DNA from: Gordonia insulae
GTDB lineage: Bacteria > Actinomycetota > Actinomycetes > Mycobacteriales > Mycobacteriaceae
Assembly: GCF_003855095.1 (NCBI RefSeq)
Contig: NZ_CP033972.1
Location: 3,534,001-3,598,000 of the forward strand
Length of the DNA: 64,000 bases
Reading direction: 5' to 3'
In this document: piece by piece, positions 24,706 to 32,738 of the stretch
How the letters are laid out: the number at the start of each line of letters is the position of its first letter
Numbering within the stretch: position 1 is the first letter of the stretch
Notes under the pieces: model-generated
The model's database searches: none
Seen by the model: the letters and a program-made list of their open reading frames with translations, nothing else
Told to the model about the DNA's origin: nothing
Translations under genes and position numbers: made by a program

Positions 24706-26955
24706 CTAGCCCCGCGCCATATCCACGAACTTGCTCAGGTGCAGTTGGTGCGCAACGGTGATCGTCGCCGTCGGACCGTTACGGTGCTTGCCCAGAATGA
24801 TGTCGGCTTCGCCGGCTCGCGGGTCGTCGCGCTCGAAAGCGTCTGGTCGGTGAAGGAGGATGACCATGTCCGCGTCCTGTTCTAGTGATCCCGACTCACG
24901 CAGATCCGACACCTGCGGCTTCTTGTCGGTCCGCTGCTCCGGACCACGGTTCAACTGACTGATCGCAACCACCGGAACCTCGAGTTCCTTTGCGAGCAAC
25001 TTCAATTGGCGGGAGAACTCGGAGACCTCCTGCTGACGTGACTCGACCTTCTTACCGGAGGTCATCAGCTGCATGTAGTCCACCACGACGAGTCTCAGGT
25101 CGTGGCGCTGCTTGAGACGCCGTGCCTTGGCCCGGATCTCCATCATGGTCAGGTTGGGTGAGTCGTCGATGAACAGCGGCGCCTCGGAGATCTCACCCAT
25201 GCGGCGGGCCAGCCGGGTCCAGTCGTCGTCGCTCATCGTGCCGCCACGCATGTCGCCGAGCTTGACCTTCGCTTCCGCCGACAGCAGGCGCATGACGATC
25301 TCGGTCTTGCTCATCTCCAGCGAGAACATGGCACTGGTCTGCTGATTGTGGATCGAGCACGACCGCAGGAAGTCCATGGCGAGCGTCGAGTTGTGGGTGG
25401 GCACCATCGCCTCACCGGCGAGGTACATGTGGTCGTCGTTGTCGACCTGCACGCACCGCACGGGCACGTTGTCGACCGGGCGCACCGCGATCAGCCGACG
25501 CACTCCCGCTCGACGACGAAGTTCCTTGTGCCGCACCGCCTTGTGATGGACGGTGAAGACATCGTCATCGGCGTCGACACGCAGCCAGCCGGTGGCCGAG
25601 CGCTTGTAGTTGTAGCCGAGTCCGGCCACCAGGTCGGCGACGACGGCGGTCATGTGCCGCGTGGCGGCCGGCACGGTGATCCAGCCGTCGTCGTCGACCG
25701 TGGCACGCGCGTCGAGCAACCCCGCGAGCAGTGCTCGACGCTGCGCGATGGACCCCCGCAGATAGTCGAAGGGGATGCGCCCACCCAGATCGGCCATCAA
25801 CGTCATCACGTCGACCGGCCCCTCGGCGTCGATCCGCATGGCGATCTCCGGGTCGTCGAACGCCATCCCGGCGAGCGCGGCGACGGTGTACGGCCCGTAG
25901 GCGAACCGCTTGCGCGGCAGATCCAGCGGCTCGGTGTTACGCACCACCGCACACCCGACGTGAGCGCGCAGACCGTCGGTGGTGACGGTCTGACGCTTCC
26001 CGTCGATGTCGGCCACCCATTGATGCTGTTCGTCCGCGACGAGAATGGTGCCGTCGTTGAATTCGACCTCGTAGCACGGCCGTTCGGTCATCACCTCGGT
26101 GGCGGCGACCACCCGCGTCGGGCGACCCCGGGCGTCGAGCAACTGATCGCCGACGGCGACCTTGCCCATCGTGGTCCAGCCGGTCGGGGTCGGCAGCGGG
26201 GTGTCGAGCGCAAGCGCCTTGCCGACACCCGGCCGCGCCGCCACGATGATCATCTGTCCGGGATGCAGGCCATTGGTGATCTTGTCCAGATCGACGAAGC
26301 CGGTCGGCACACCCAGCGAGATACCACCACGCGAGGCGATGGAGTCGATCTCGTCCATCGTCGGCTGCAGCAGTTCTTCGAGCGGCACGTAGTCCTCGGC
26401 GGTGCGGCGTTCGGTCACCTCGTAGACCTCGGCCTGCGCCCGGTCCACGACCTCGGCGACGTCCTGACCGTCGGCGCCCGCGTACCCGAACTGCACGATG
26501 CGTGTTCCGGCGGTCACCAGGCGACGCAGGATCGCCTTCTCCGCGACGATCTCAGCGTAGTAGCCCGCGTTGGCCGCGGTCGGCACCGTCGAGATCAGCG
26601 TGTGCAGATACGGTGCGCCACCCACCCGACGGAGCTCACCGGCCCGCTCGAGCTCGTTGGCGACCGTCACCGCATCGGCGGGCTCGCCCTTGCCGTACAG
26701 CTCCAGGATGGCGTCGTAGACCGCCTGATGTGCCGGCCGGTAGAAGTCGGCCGGGCGGAGTTTCTCCACCACGTCGGCGATCGCGTCCTTGGACAGCAAC
26801 ATGCCGCCCAGGACCGACTGCTCAGCAGCCATGTCCTGCGGCGGCTGCCGCCCGAAGTCCTCGGCGGGGACCCCATCGTCCCCGCGCCCTGCTCGCCCGC
26901 CGGGCACCGACTCCAGGTGGCCTGGGTCATGCCCGCGGTCATCGACAACTGCCAC
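24706..26955 (-). CDS. dnaB: Replicative DNA helicase DnaB, intein-containing
   Basis: Hexameric 5'→3' replication-fork helicase. The 749-residue precursor has an N-terminal domain (GRQPPQDMAAEQSVLGGML, about residues 37–150), a linker, and a RecA-like ATPase domain with Walker A ARPGVGK ending at residue 246. A 276-residue intein (247–522) then splits the P-loop, which resumes with STLAMDFLR. Walker B is RLVVVDYMQLM, and the C-terminal EQDADMVILLHRPD follows. Without the intein the protein is 473 residues, normal for DnaB. The start GTG 26955 (VAVVDDRGH) matches the mycobacterial MAVVDD start and has GAGAGG upstream. Position after rplI matches mycobacteria. Function requires protein splicing. 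Confidence 0.95.
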   Translation of the reverse strand: MAVVDDRGHDPGHLESVPGGRAGRGDDGVPAEDFGRQPPQDMAAEQSVLGGMLLSKDAIADVVEKLRPADFYRPAHQAVYDAILELYGKGEPADAVTVANELERAGELRRVGGAPYLHTLISTVPTAANAGYYAEIVAEKAILRRLVTAGTRIVQFGYAGADGQDVAEVVDRAQAEVYEVTERRTAEDYVPLEELLQPTMDEIDSIASRGGISLGVPTGFVDLDKITNGLHPGQMIIVAARPGVGKALALDTPLPTPTGWTTMGKVAVGDQLLDARGRPTRVVAATEVMTERPCYEVEFNDGTILVADEQHQWVADIDGKRQTVTTDGLRAHVGCAVVRNTEPLDLPRKRFAYGPYTVAALAGMAFDDPEIAMRIDAEGPVDVMTLMADLGGRIPFDYLRGSIAQRRALLAGLLDARATVDDDGWITVPAATRHMTAVVADLVAGLGYNYKRSATGWLRVDADDDVFTVHHKAVRHKELRRRAGVRRLIAVRPVDNVPVRCVQVDNDDHMYLAGEAMVPTHNSTLAMDFLRSCSIHNQQTSAMFSLEMSKTEIVMRLLSAEAKVKLGDMRGGTMSDDDWTRLARRMGEISEAPLFIDDSPNLTMMEIRAKARRLKQRHDLRLVVVDYMQLMTSGKKVESRQQEVSEFSRQLKLLAKELEVPVVAISQLNRGPEQRTDKKPQVSDLRESGSLEQDADMVILLHRPDAFERDDPRAGEADIILGKHRNGPTATITVAHQLHLSKFVDMARG
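25390..26217 (-). other. Class 3 intein inserted in the DnaB P-loop, with relic LAGLIDADG
   Basis: 276 residues between GVGK and STLAM of DnaB. The first residue is Ala (ALALDTPLPTPTGW) instead of the usual Cys/Ser. Block B has DEQHQWVAD with Trp67. Block F is VPVRCVQVDNDDHMYL with Cys255, and block G is VPTHN with Thr274 and terminal Asn276; the +1 extein residue is Ser. This W-C-T triplet with Ala1 defines class 3 inteins, where the block F Cys starts splicing. A single degenerate endonuclease motif LLAGLLDARATVDDDG (about 163–178) remains; the second motif is not visible, so homing activity is probably lost. Confidence 0.9.
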
Positions 26956-27509
26956 GCGTGTCAAACCTCTCGCAGTACTTGCACCACTCGACCTCGAGTG
27001 GGTCCGACTCTGTGTGGCGTCGGCTGCTGGCGCCGCCGACGTCGGTCGTGCTTCCGTGATAGCCACGTGCACCGACAAATCCGCCGGCGAGCTCGCGCAG
27101 TCATCTCAAGAAGCACTGTCGGAGCACATTAGGGGTCGTGTCCATCCCGCCCAAACCGGACTGTGCACAACTCTGTCAGCAAACTGTGGACGGTCTGTGG
27201 ACGCTGCGGGAAGCGTTGTGCACCCCCTGTGTACAAACTGGGGAATTGCTCTGTGAGCAAAAATCTCTTTGCAGGTCAGCGCCTTGAAAAGTTTCCACAG
27301 GCGGACGGAAAAACTGGTTCGGCGTGTCACGGTGAGAGCGCCGTTCGGCGTGTTGCGGTCAAGGGTTCAACAACGTGCGACCAACAACTGGGTAAACATT
27401 TGATGTGACCCAGGTAACAGCTGATCACAACGGTGCCCAAATGTGATTGTGGGGCGGGCGTCCAGAAATGTGCGTCGTTCGGCGCCCGTCGGCGTGTCCC
27501 TGTGATCCA
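26956..27509. promoter_or_regulatory. Gene-free 554-bp region upstream of dnaB with DnaA-box-like cluster
   Basis: There is no convincing gene here; short frames on both strands have no recognisable protein. Six sequences close to the actinobacterial DnaA box (TTGTCCACA) occur within 138 bp: TGTGCACAA (27162–27170), TGTGGACGG (27185–27193), TGTGGACGC (27196–27204), TTGTGCACC (27216–27224), TGTGTACAA (27228–27236) and GTTTCCACA (27291–27299). A TGTGA-N6-TAACA sequence at 27404–27419 resembles a CRP site. The stretch is less GC-rich than its surroundings. It probably contains promoters for dnaB and the divergent secreted protein. Confidence 0.5.
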
Positions 27510-28163
27510 ATGTCCGTCGTGGGGACACAGGTGCTTGGACGTTCGCGTGCCGATCGACGATGGCGTCGGCTCGCCGTCGCTCTGACGGTGGTCGGGCTGG
27601 CCCTCACCGCGCCCCTGGGCGCCGCCTCGGCGGCTCCCCCTCCCGGGCCGACGATGCCCGTCGAGTTCGATCTGACGCGCTATCAACCGGTCGGCGGCGC
27701 ACAGTTCCGCCCGGTGGCCTACTCCGACGACGGACGTGCCTTCCTCCGCATCGGCGGCTGGTTGTGTCAGATCGGCCCGGACTACCGCTACGTCGGCTGC
27801 CAGGGACGCCCCGCGACGGCACCCCGGGACGTGCGTGGCGCGGCGATCTCCGGCGACCAGCAGGGTCCGTGGCGGATCCCCGACTGGTCGAACTACCGCT
27901 TCGGCGCACCGTCGGGTTTCCGTGCGCCGACCCTGCCGGTCGGGAAGCGGGTCACCATCGCCGGCGTGACCTGTACCGCGCCTCGACCCGCGACGGCCGC
28001 CTGCCGCACCGGCTCGCGGGCGCTGATCTTCACCCCCGGCTGGCACAAGTTCTTCTTCCCGAGCGGCGACACCGCGCACAGTCCCAATCCGGCGCCGCGC
28101 GAGCTACCGCCTCGCCTGCAGTACTGGAATCAGCTGCCCGCCACACCCGCTCCGCCGCGTTGA
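27510..28163 (+). CDS. Secreted hypothetical protein (Sec signal peptide)
   Basis: A 217-residue exported protein. The signal peptide has the basic stretch RSRADRRWRR and a hydrophobic core LAVALTVVGLALTAPLG; likely cleavage is in GAASAA|PPPG at about residue 40. The mature part (~175 residues) has four or more Cys, arranged as GWLCQIGPDYRYVGCQGRP and GVTCTAPRPATAACRTGS, suggesting two disulfides. The C-terminal tail is Pro-rich. Similar small secreted proteins are common in mycolic-acid bacteria; the function is unknown. ATG 27510 is chosen over earlier in-frame codons because it directly precedes the signal peptide. It is divergent from dnaB. Confidence 0.7.
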   Translation: MSVVGTQVLGRSRADRRWRRLAVALTVVGLALTAPLGAASAAPPPGPTMPVEFDLTRYQPVGGAQFRPVAYSDDGRAFLRIGGWLCQIGPDYRYVGCQGRPATAPRDVRGAAISGDQQGPWRIPDWSNYRFGAPSGFRAPTLPVGKRVTIAGVTCTAPRPATAACRTGSRALIFTPGWHKFFFPSGDTAHSPNPAPRELPPRLQYWNQLPATPAPPR

Positions 28164-28190
28164 TTCTGAACTCGTTGCACCACAACGAGT

Positions 28191-28454
28191 TCAGAGGATC
28201 GACCGCATCTGGGTGGCAAAGTCCAACACCCAGGCGCGGGTGGGTCGAACGGTAGAGCGGCGCGGCACTTCGGCCGGCGCCTGTGCGGCGGCACGCCGAG
28301 CCGACCTCTCCTGACGCCGAAGTTCCCTGCGCGCCGCACGATCCCGGGCGGCAATGAACTGTCGGGCCTCATGTCCGTCGTAGTCCAGCGAGGGTTGGAG
28401 GAAGAAGGTGAGGACGTAGATCGCAGCGCCGACGATGACGAGGGCGATGAGCAT
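28191..28454 (-). CDS. Small membrane-anchored basic protein, hypothetical
   Basis: An 87-residue protein with one N-terminal transmembrane helix (MLIALVIVGAAIYVLTFF). A strongly charged cytoplasmic helix follows, rich in Arg and Ala (about residues 28–58, RQFIAARDRAARRELRRQER). The C-terminus TRAWVLDFATQMRSIL is amphipathic. The shape resembles small actinobacterial membrane-associated coiled-coil proteins; no function is known. ATG 28454 has CAGGAGA upstream. It is convergent with the secreted-protein gene and lies upstream of the rplI terminator. Confidence 0.55.
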   Translation of the reverse strand: MLIALVIVGAAIYVLTFFLQPSLDYDGHEARQFIAARDRAARRELRRQERSARRAAAQAPAEVPRRSTVRPTRAWVLDFATQMRSIL

Positions 28455-28652
28455 GGCAGACGTCTCCTGGTGTGAACGTTTGTGTCAGTTCACGAGTCCG
28501 GTGGACGTTGCGCTCCGTTGCGGCCGATCCGGCCCCCCCGGAATGAACTCGCAGAAGTGAAACTACGGAGCCCTCGGGAGTAGCGGATGCGTAGAGCACT
28601 ACGCGAAATACTCGGCCGTGTGCGCGCACCGCGTGGCGGCACTACGCAGACG

Positions 28653-28689
28653 ACGAAGGCCGGGCGGATCAGATCCGCCCGGCCTTCGT
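28653..28689 (-). terminator. Strong hairpin terminator of the rpsF–ssb–rpsR–rplI operon
   Basis: A perfect 18-bp inverted repeat with a single-base loop (arms ACGAAGGCCGGGCGGATC and GATCCGCCCGGCCTTCGT) lies 20 bp after the rplI stop. No U-tract follows, as is common in high-GC actinobacteria, but the stability and position mark it as the operon's transcription end. Confidence 0.8.
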
Positions 28690-28708
28690 GGCCGATGTGT
28701 CGGCTGTG

Positions 28709-29161
28709 TCAGCCGGCGACGACAGCCAGTTCGACGTTGGCCTGCACCTCGGGGTGCAGGTTCACGACGACCGGGTAGCTGCCGGTGGCCTTGATGTGCC
28801 CCTTCGGCAGTTCGACGCTGCGCTTGTCGACGACCGGGCCACCGGCCGACTTGATCGCACCGGCGACGTCGGCGGCGGTCACCGAGCCGAACAGCTTGCC
28901 CGAGTCGTGGGTCTTGACGCCCAACGAGACAGCAGTGAGGGCCTCGAGGGCCTGCTTCAGCTCGTTGGCGTGCTCCAGACCGCGGACCTCGCGGGCCTCC
29001 TGCGACCGGCGGATGCCCTCGACCTGCTTCTCCGCGCCGCGGGTGGCCTTGATGGCCAGGCCGCGGGGCAGCAGGTAGTTGCGGCCGTAGCCGTCCTTGA
29101 CCTCTACGGTGTCGCCTGCTTCGCCGAGGTTCTCCACGGCGGCGGTGAGGATGAGTTTCAT
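28709..29161 (-). CDS. rplI: 50S ribosomal protein bL9
   Basis: Large-subunit protein of 150 residues that binds 23S rRNA near the L1 stalk. The N-terminal domain shows [20 protein letters not shown] then [20 protein letters not shown], the bL9 signature. The long connecting helix spans about residues 45–80, and the C-terminal domain contains [13 protein letters not shown]. It is the last gene of the rpsF operon, 17 bp after rpsR, and is followed by a strong terminator. Confidence 0.97.
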   Translation of the reverse strand: MKLILTAAVENLGEAGDTVEVKDGYGRNYLLPRGLAIKATRGAEKQVEGIRRSQEAREVRGLEHANELKQALEALTAVSLGVKTHDSGKLFGSVTAADVAGAIKSAGGPVVDKRSVELPKGHIKATGSYPVVVNLHPEVQANVELAVVAG

Positions 29162-29178
29162 ATCAGCTCTCCTCCCGC

Positions 29179-29436
29179 TCAGCGTCCGGTCGAGGTGAAG
29201 GGCAGCAAGGCCACCTCACGCGAGTTCTTCACGGCCACCGCGACGTCGCGCTGGTGCTGGACGCAGTTGCCCGTGACGCGGCGCGAACGGATCTTGCCGC
29301 GGTCGGACAGGAAGCGCCGCAGCAGTGCGGTGTCCTTGTAGTCGATGACAGCCTTCTTGTCTTTGCAGAAGCTGCACGCCTTGGTCTTGGTGACCTTCTC
29401 GACGCGCGGCTTCCGCGTGCTCTTAGCTTTAGCCAT
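29179..29436 (-). CDS. rpsR: 30S ribosomal protein bS18
   Basis: Small-subunit protein of 85 residues that pairs with bS6 on the platform. The core motif is [20 protein letters not shown] followed by TGNCVQHQR. An N-terminal CSFC zinc-type motif marks it as the zinc-binding (C+) form rather than the Zn-independent paralog. It lies 18 bp after ssb in the conserved rpsF–ssb–rpsR–rplI order. Confidence 0.97.
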   Translation of the reverse strand: MAKAKSTRKPRVEKVTKTKACSFCKDKKAVIDYKDTALLRRFLSDRGKIRSRRVTGNCVQHQRDVAVAVKNSREVALLPFTSTGR

Positions 29437-29454
29437 TGGTACTCCAGTGTGTTT

Positions 29455-29973
29455 CTAGAAAGGTGGTTCGTCGTCGCCCCCGCCGAACGATCCACTCGCG
29501 GGCGCACTGCCCCACGGATCGTCGGCGACCTGCTGGTTTCCGCCTCCGCCGCTGCGGCTTCCGCCGCCACCGCCCGAGGAGAAACCGCCGCCGCCACCGC
29601 TGCCACCGCGCGATGCGCGGTTGACCTTGGCGGTGGCGTACCGCAGTGAGGGACCGATCTCATCGACCTCGAGTTCCACCACCGTGCGACGTTCGCCTTC
29701 TTTGGTCTCGTAAGACCGCTGCTTCAGGCGTCCTTGCACGACGACCCGGGTTCCCTTGGACAAACTCTCGGTCACGTTCTCGGCCGCGTCACGCCAGATG
29801 TTGCAGCGGAGGAACAGCGCTTCGCCGTCCTTCCACTCGTTCGTCTGACGATCAAAGGTGCGCGGTGTCGAGGCCACCGTGAAGTTGGCCACCGCGGCGC
29901 CCGACGGCGTGAACCGGAGTTCCGGATCAGCGGTCAGGTTTCCGATGACGGTGATGACCGTGTCGTTCGCCAT
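29455..29973 (-). CDS. ssb: Single-stranded DNA-binding protein
   Basis: Tetrameric ssDNA-binding protein of 172 residues used in replication, repair and recombination. The OB fold occupies residues 1–110 ([40 protein letters not shown]). A Gly/Ser-rich disordered linker follows, and the C-terminal acidic tip DDEPPF recruits partner proteins. The frame is open upstream, but ATG 29973 follows AGGGGAGACAC and matches the family start [12 protein letters not shown]. It is the second gene of the ribosomal operon. Confidence 0.97.
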   Translation of the reverse strand: MANDTVITVIGNLTADPELRFTPSGAAVANFTVASTPRTFDRQTNEWKDGEALFLRCNIWRDAAENVTESLSKGTRVVVQGRLKQRSYETKEGERRTVVELEVDEIGPSLRYATAKVNRASRGGSGGGGGFSSGGGGGSRSGGGGNQQVADDPWGSAPASGSFGGGDDEPPF

Positions 29974-30098
29974 GTGTCTCCCCTTGGGTCGTGGTTGGGC
30001 ACTCGTTGATCGACGTGCACCGGTTCGTTGGGTCAAACGCTGGGTTCAACCCTAGAGCCCGGCACCGACTGCATAGGCGTCGATCAAGGAACTGTGGA

Positions 30099-30380
30099 TT
30101 ACTTCCGCAGGACCTTGGTGCGCAGAACAGACTCGTTGAGCTTCAGCTGACGGTCGAGTTCGGTGACCGTCTTGGGCTCGGCGTTGAGATCGACGACGGC
30201 GTAGATGCCTTCGTTGTGCTTGAGGATTTCGTAAGCGAGACGGCGCTTGCCCCAGATGTCAACACCATCAACAGTGCCGCCATCCTTGCGGACAACGTTG
30301 AGGAAGGTATCGAGAGAGGGTGCGACGGTGCGCTCGTCCAGATTCGGATCGAGAATGACCATCAATTCGTAGTGACGCAT
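30099..30380 (-). CDS. rpsF: 30S ribosomal protein bS6
   Basis: Small-subunit platform protein of 93 residues. The N-terminal [16 protein letters not shown] and the strand [20 protein letters not shown] are diagnostic. The start ATG 30380 has a perfect anti-16S sequence AGGAGGTGAT nine bases upstream. It is the first gene of the operon with ssb, rpsR and rplI; a 125-bp gap separates it from ssb. A leader hairpin lies upstream at 30412–30430. Confidence 0.97.
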   Translation of the reverse strand: MRHYELMVILDPNLDERTVAPSLDTFLNVVRKDGGTVDGVDIWGKRRLAYEILKHNEGIYAVVDLNAEPKTVTELDRQLKLNESVLRTKVLRK

Positions 30381-30411
30381 AAGACCACATCACCTCCTAT
30401 GGGCTAGGTCG

Positions 30412-30430
30412 GCCACGGACTGTCCGTGGC
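30412..30430 (-). promoter_or_regulatory. Leader hairpin upstream of rpsF
   Basis: Inverted repeat GCCACGGAC-T/A-GTCCGTGGC (9-bp stem) in the 5' leader of the rpsF transcript, about 30 nt before the start codon and just before the Shine-Dalgarno. Many bacterial rpsF leaders carry an S6:S18-binding autoregulatory hairpin; whether this one has the required bulge and CCG contacts was not established. Confidence 0.4.
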
Positions 30431-30575
30431 AGGAGGGTCGCCTGCGTCGGCAACCGCTCCAAGATACACGACGAAGGTCTGACCAGCGAAATCGTCGTCG
30501 GGTGGGGCTGGCCTTTGACCACTCCCACCCGCTCGGATTGGAGAGATCGGGTGTCCAGCACCTACCCTCTAGGCC

Positions 30576-32024
30576 ATGTCCGACGCCCCTGTAGCACGCC
30601 CGGCAGGGTCGTCCCGCCTCACGAGCAGCCTGGCCGGCCGCGGCCGGATGGCACTGATCCTGCTGGTCTCACTGTTGTCGTCGTGCCTGGCGATGCTGTG
30701 GAGCTACCAGGCCAAGATCGTCTGCGGCGGCCCCCCGTTCCTCGCCGAGGGGCGCAGCGCGCACTGGCCGGTCGGCGACCCGAACGCGGCGATCCCCTGC
30801 TACTCGGACCTGATGTATCTGTGGATCGGCCGCGACATCAACAACCATGTCTTCCCCTACATCAGCGGCGGCATCACCCCGGACGGCAAATTGTTCGGCG
30901 GGGTCGTCGAGTACCCGGTGCTCTCGGGCATGTTCATGTGGCTCGGCGCGATCGGCGCGCACACCGACACTGAGTTCTTCCAGCACTCGGTGTGGCTGCT
31001 CGTCCCGTTCGGACTCGCGATCACCGTGATGCTGGCGTTCATGACCCGCTGGTGGGTGCTGCTGTGGGCGGCCACACCCCCGCTGGTGCTCTACGCCTTC
31101 CACAACTGGGAACTGCCGGTGGTGGCCACTGCGGTCGGCGCGGTCGCGGTGATGGCGTGGGGTTCGACGATCGGCCCGCGGACCGGCGAACGACGACTGT
31201 CGCTGCGGACCGCGGCCATCCTCGCGGCGATCCTGTTCGCGATCGGGTTCTGCCTGAAGCTCTATCCCGGCTTCTTCGTCCTGCCGTTGGCGATCTATGT
31301 CCTCACCCGGGGCGCGGGTACCGACGACGTCCCGGCGGCGCGGCGCACGCTCGACTGGGTCGGTGCCGCATGGGTGGCCGCCGCGGCGACGCTGACCGTG
31401 ATCGCGATCCAGTTGCCGTTCATGGTGCTCGGGTTCGACGGCTGGAAGGCGGCGCTCTCGTTCCAGGGCAAACGCAAGTCCGACGTCGACACCAACTCCA
31501 TCTGGTACTGGGGACTACGTCACTTCACCGGCGGACAGAACGACACCTACAACACACTCGTGGGCCTGCTGTCACCGCTGCTGATCGTCGCGGCATTCGC
31601 GACGTCGGTCTACCTGGGTTGGCGCGTCTACCGGCGCGCGGGCGCCTACCCGTGGATCGGTGTCTCGGCGTCGATGCTGGCCGGATTCATGCTCTTCCAC
31701 AAGGTGCACTCGCCGCAGTACACGCTGTGGATTCTGCCGTTCTTCGTCTTGCTGCAGGTCCGCTGGCCGGTCATCGCGGCGTACCTGGCAGCCGACCTCG
31801 CTCTGGATCTGACGATCTTCCGGCTGTTCGGCATCTACACGTCGGGTTCGCCGATGCAGTGGTGGGTGATCACCGGCGTCAACGTCGGGGTGTGGGTGCA
31901 TGCGGTGTTGTTGGCGTATCTGATCGTCGCCTTCGTCCGCGCACCGTTGCGGGAACCGTTGGCGTCCTTCGGCCGTCGACCGCGCCCGGCGACCGAACCC
32001 GACCTGGTACCCGCGCCCGCGTGA
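30576..32024 (+). CDS. GT-C type (GT87-like) polyprenyl-phosphate-mannose glycosyltransferase, paralog 1
   Basis: Integral membrane protein of 482 residues with about 10–12 helices and the GT-C fold used by mycobacterial α-mannosyltransferases. The first extracytoplasmic loop has PCYSDLMYLWIGRDINNHVF, whose Asp residues are in the usual GT-C catalytic position, then FGGVVEYPVLSGMFMW. KLYPGFFVLPLA and LFHKVHSPQYTLWILPFFV are GT87-family signatures. It probably glycosylates a lipid or cell-envelope glycan from a polyprenyl donor. TACCCT seven bases before ATG 30576 suggests a leaderless mRNA. It is divergent from rpsF and overlaps the GNAT gene (GTGA). A paralog lies at 34495. Confidence 0.82.
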   Translation: MSDAPVARPAGSSRLTSSLAGRGRMALILLVSLLSSCLAMLWSYQAKIVCGGPPFLAEGRSAHWPVGDPNAAIPCYSDLMYLWIGRDINNHVFPYISGGITPDGKLFGGVVEYPVLSGMFMWLGAIGAHTDTEFFQHSVWLLVPFGLAITVMLAFMTRWWVLLWAATPPLVLYAFHNWELPVVATAVGAVAVMAWGSTIGPRTGERRLSLRTAAILAAILFAIGFCLKLYPGFFVLPLAIYVLTRGAGTDDVPAARRTLDWVGAAWVAAAATLTVIAIQLPFMVLGFDGWKAALSFQGKRKSDVDTNSIWYWGLRHFTGGQNDTYNTLVGLLSPLLIVAAFATSVYLGWRVYRRAGAYPWIGVSASMLAGFMLFHKVHSPQYTLWILPFFVLLQVRWPVIAAYLAADLALDLTIFRLFGIYTSGSPMQWWVITGVNVGVWVHAVLLAYLIVAFVRAPLREPLASFGRRPRPATEPDLVPAPA

Positions 32025-32602
32025 GCGCCTGGCTGGGCACCGCGACTCTCGCGCTCGGCCGAGTGACGTTGCGGCCGTTCACCGTCGACGACGCCGAGGC
32101 GCTCTCGGAGGTCGTCGGCGATCCCGAGCGGTTCCGCTGGGTGCCCGGCGTACCGACCGACGTGTCGTCGAGCCGGACGTGGATCGAAGCCGCGCTCGCC
32201 GATCCCTCGAGGCGCATCGCCTACGCCGTCGTCGACAACACCGACGGCCGGCTGGTCGGCACCACCAGCTACTACGACATCGATCCCGGAAACCTCACCG
32301 CGGCAATCGGTTACACCTTCTACACCGAATCCGTACAGGGCACCGCGATCAATCCGACGGCGAAGTACCTGCTGATGCGTCACGCGTTCGAGGACTGCGG
32401 GGCGGTCCGGCTGGTGTGGCACACGCACGAGAGCAACGCGCAATCGCGGGCCGCCATCGCCAAGCTCGGGGCAACCTTCGAAGGTCTCCTCCGCAAGCAT
32501 CGCCGCTTCGGGGAGGGCTGGCGGACGACGGCCCTGTACGCGATGACCGACGACGACTGGCCCGGCGCGCGGGACCGGCTGCTCGCGCGGATCGGGCGGT
32601 AG
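32021..32602 (+). CDS. GNAT acetyltransferase, RimJ/RimL-like
   Basis: Acetyl-CoA-dependent N-acetyltransferase of 193 residues. It starts TLRPFTVDDAEALSEVVGDP, has the core AYAVVDNTDGRLVGTTSYYD, and an acetyl-CoA segment around residues 95–125. The C-terminal motif is NAQSRAAIAKLGATFEGLL. It probably acetylates a protein N-terminus or a small molecule. The usual Q/RxxGxG/A is not clearly kept: the matching region reads SVQGTAINPTAK, as in many RimJ/RimL-type members. The start GTG (32021) overlaps the glycosyltransferase stop, indicating coupling. Confidence 0.82.
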   Translation: MSAWLGTATLALGRVTLRPFTVDDAEALSEVVGDPERFRWVPGVPTDVSSSRTWIEAALADPSRRIAYAVVDNTDGRLVGTTSYYDIDPGNLTAAIGYTFYTESVQGTAINPTAKYLLMRHAFEDCGAVRLVWHTHESNAQSRAAIAKLGATFEGLLRKHRRFGEGWRTTALYAMTDDDWPGARDRLLARIGR

Positions 32603-32634
32603 ACCCGCGGGCCGGTGACGGGCAGGCCCGCAAG

Positions 32635-32719
32635 AGCGCCCCAGAAATGCACCCTCGAGGGAGCGGCCGTGAGCACTATGTCGATGGTGGCTCTGCGGAG
32701 GGCACATTTCTGGGGCGCT
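32635..32719. repeat. Long imperfect palindrome between convergent genes (MITE-like or terminator)
   Basis: Arms AGCGCCCCAGAAATG (32635–32649) and CATTTCTGGGGCGCT (32705–32719) are perfectly complementary over 15 bp. Pairing continues inward for six more bases with two mismatches. The 55-nt centre contains no gene. TTTT follows the right arm, so it can terminate the GNAT transcript. The length, near-symmetry and lack of coding content also fit a small non-autonomous repeat. Confidence 0.6.
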
Positions 32720-32738
32720 TTTCAGGACTCCTCCCGCG

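Noticed and set aside
25348..27132. 594-codon open frame on the plus strand opposite dnaB
   Set aside because: Arg/Gly/His/Val-rich composition typical of the antisense of a high-GC gene; no motif; dnaB on the minus strand is unambiguous.
27162..27299. DnaA-box cluster as the chromosomal origin
   Set aside because: No dnaA, dnaN, gyrB or rpmH nearby, no strongly AT-rich unwinding stretch; in relatives the origin lies at dnaA–dnaN. Kept only as a regulatory candidate.
27163..27408. 81-codon plus-strand frame in the dnaB upstream region
   Set aside because: No family similarity, Cys/Lys/Val composition unlike neighbours, and it overlaps the DnaA-box-like cluster; more likely non-coding.
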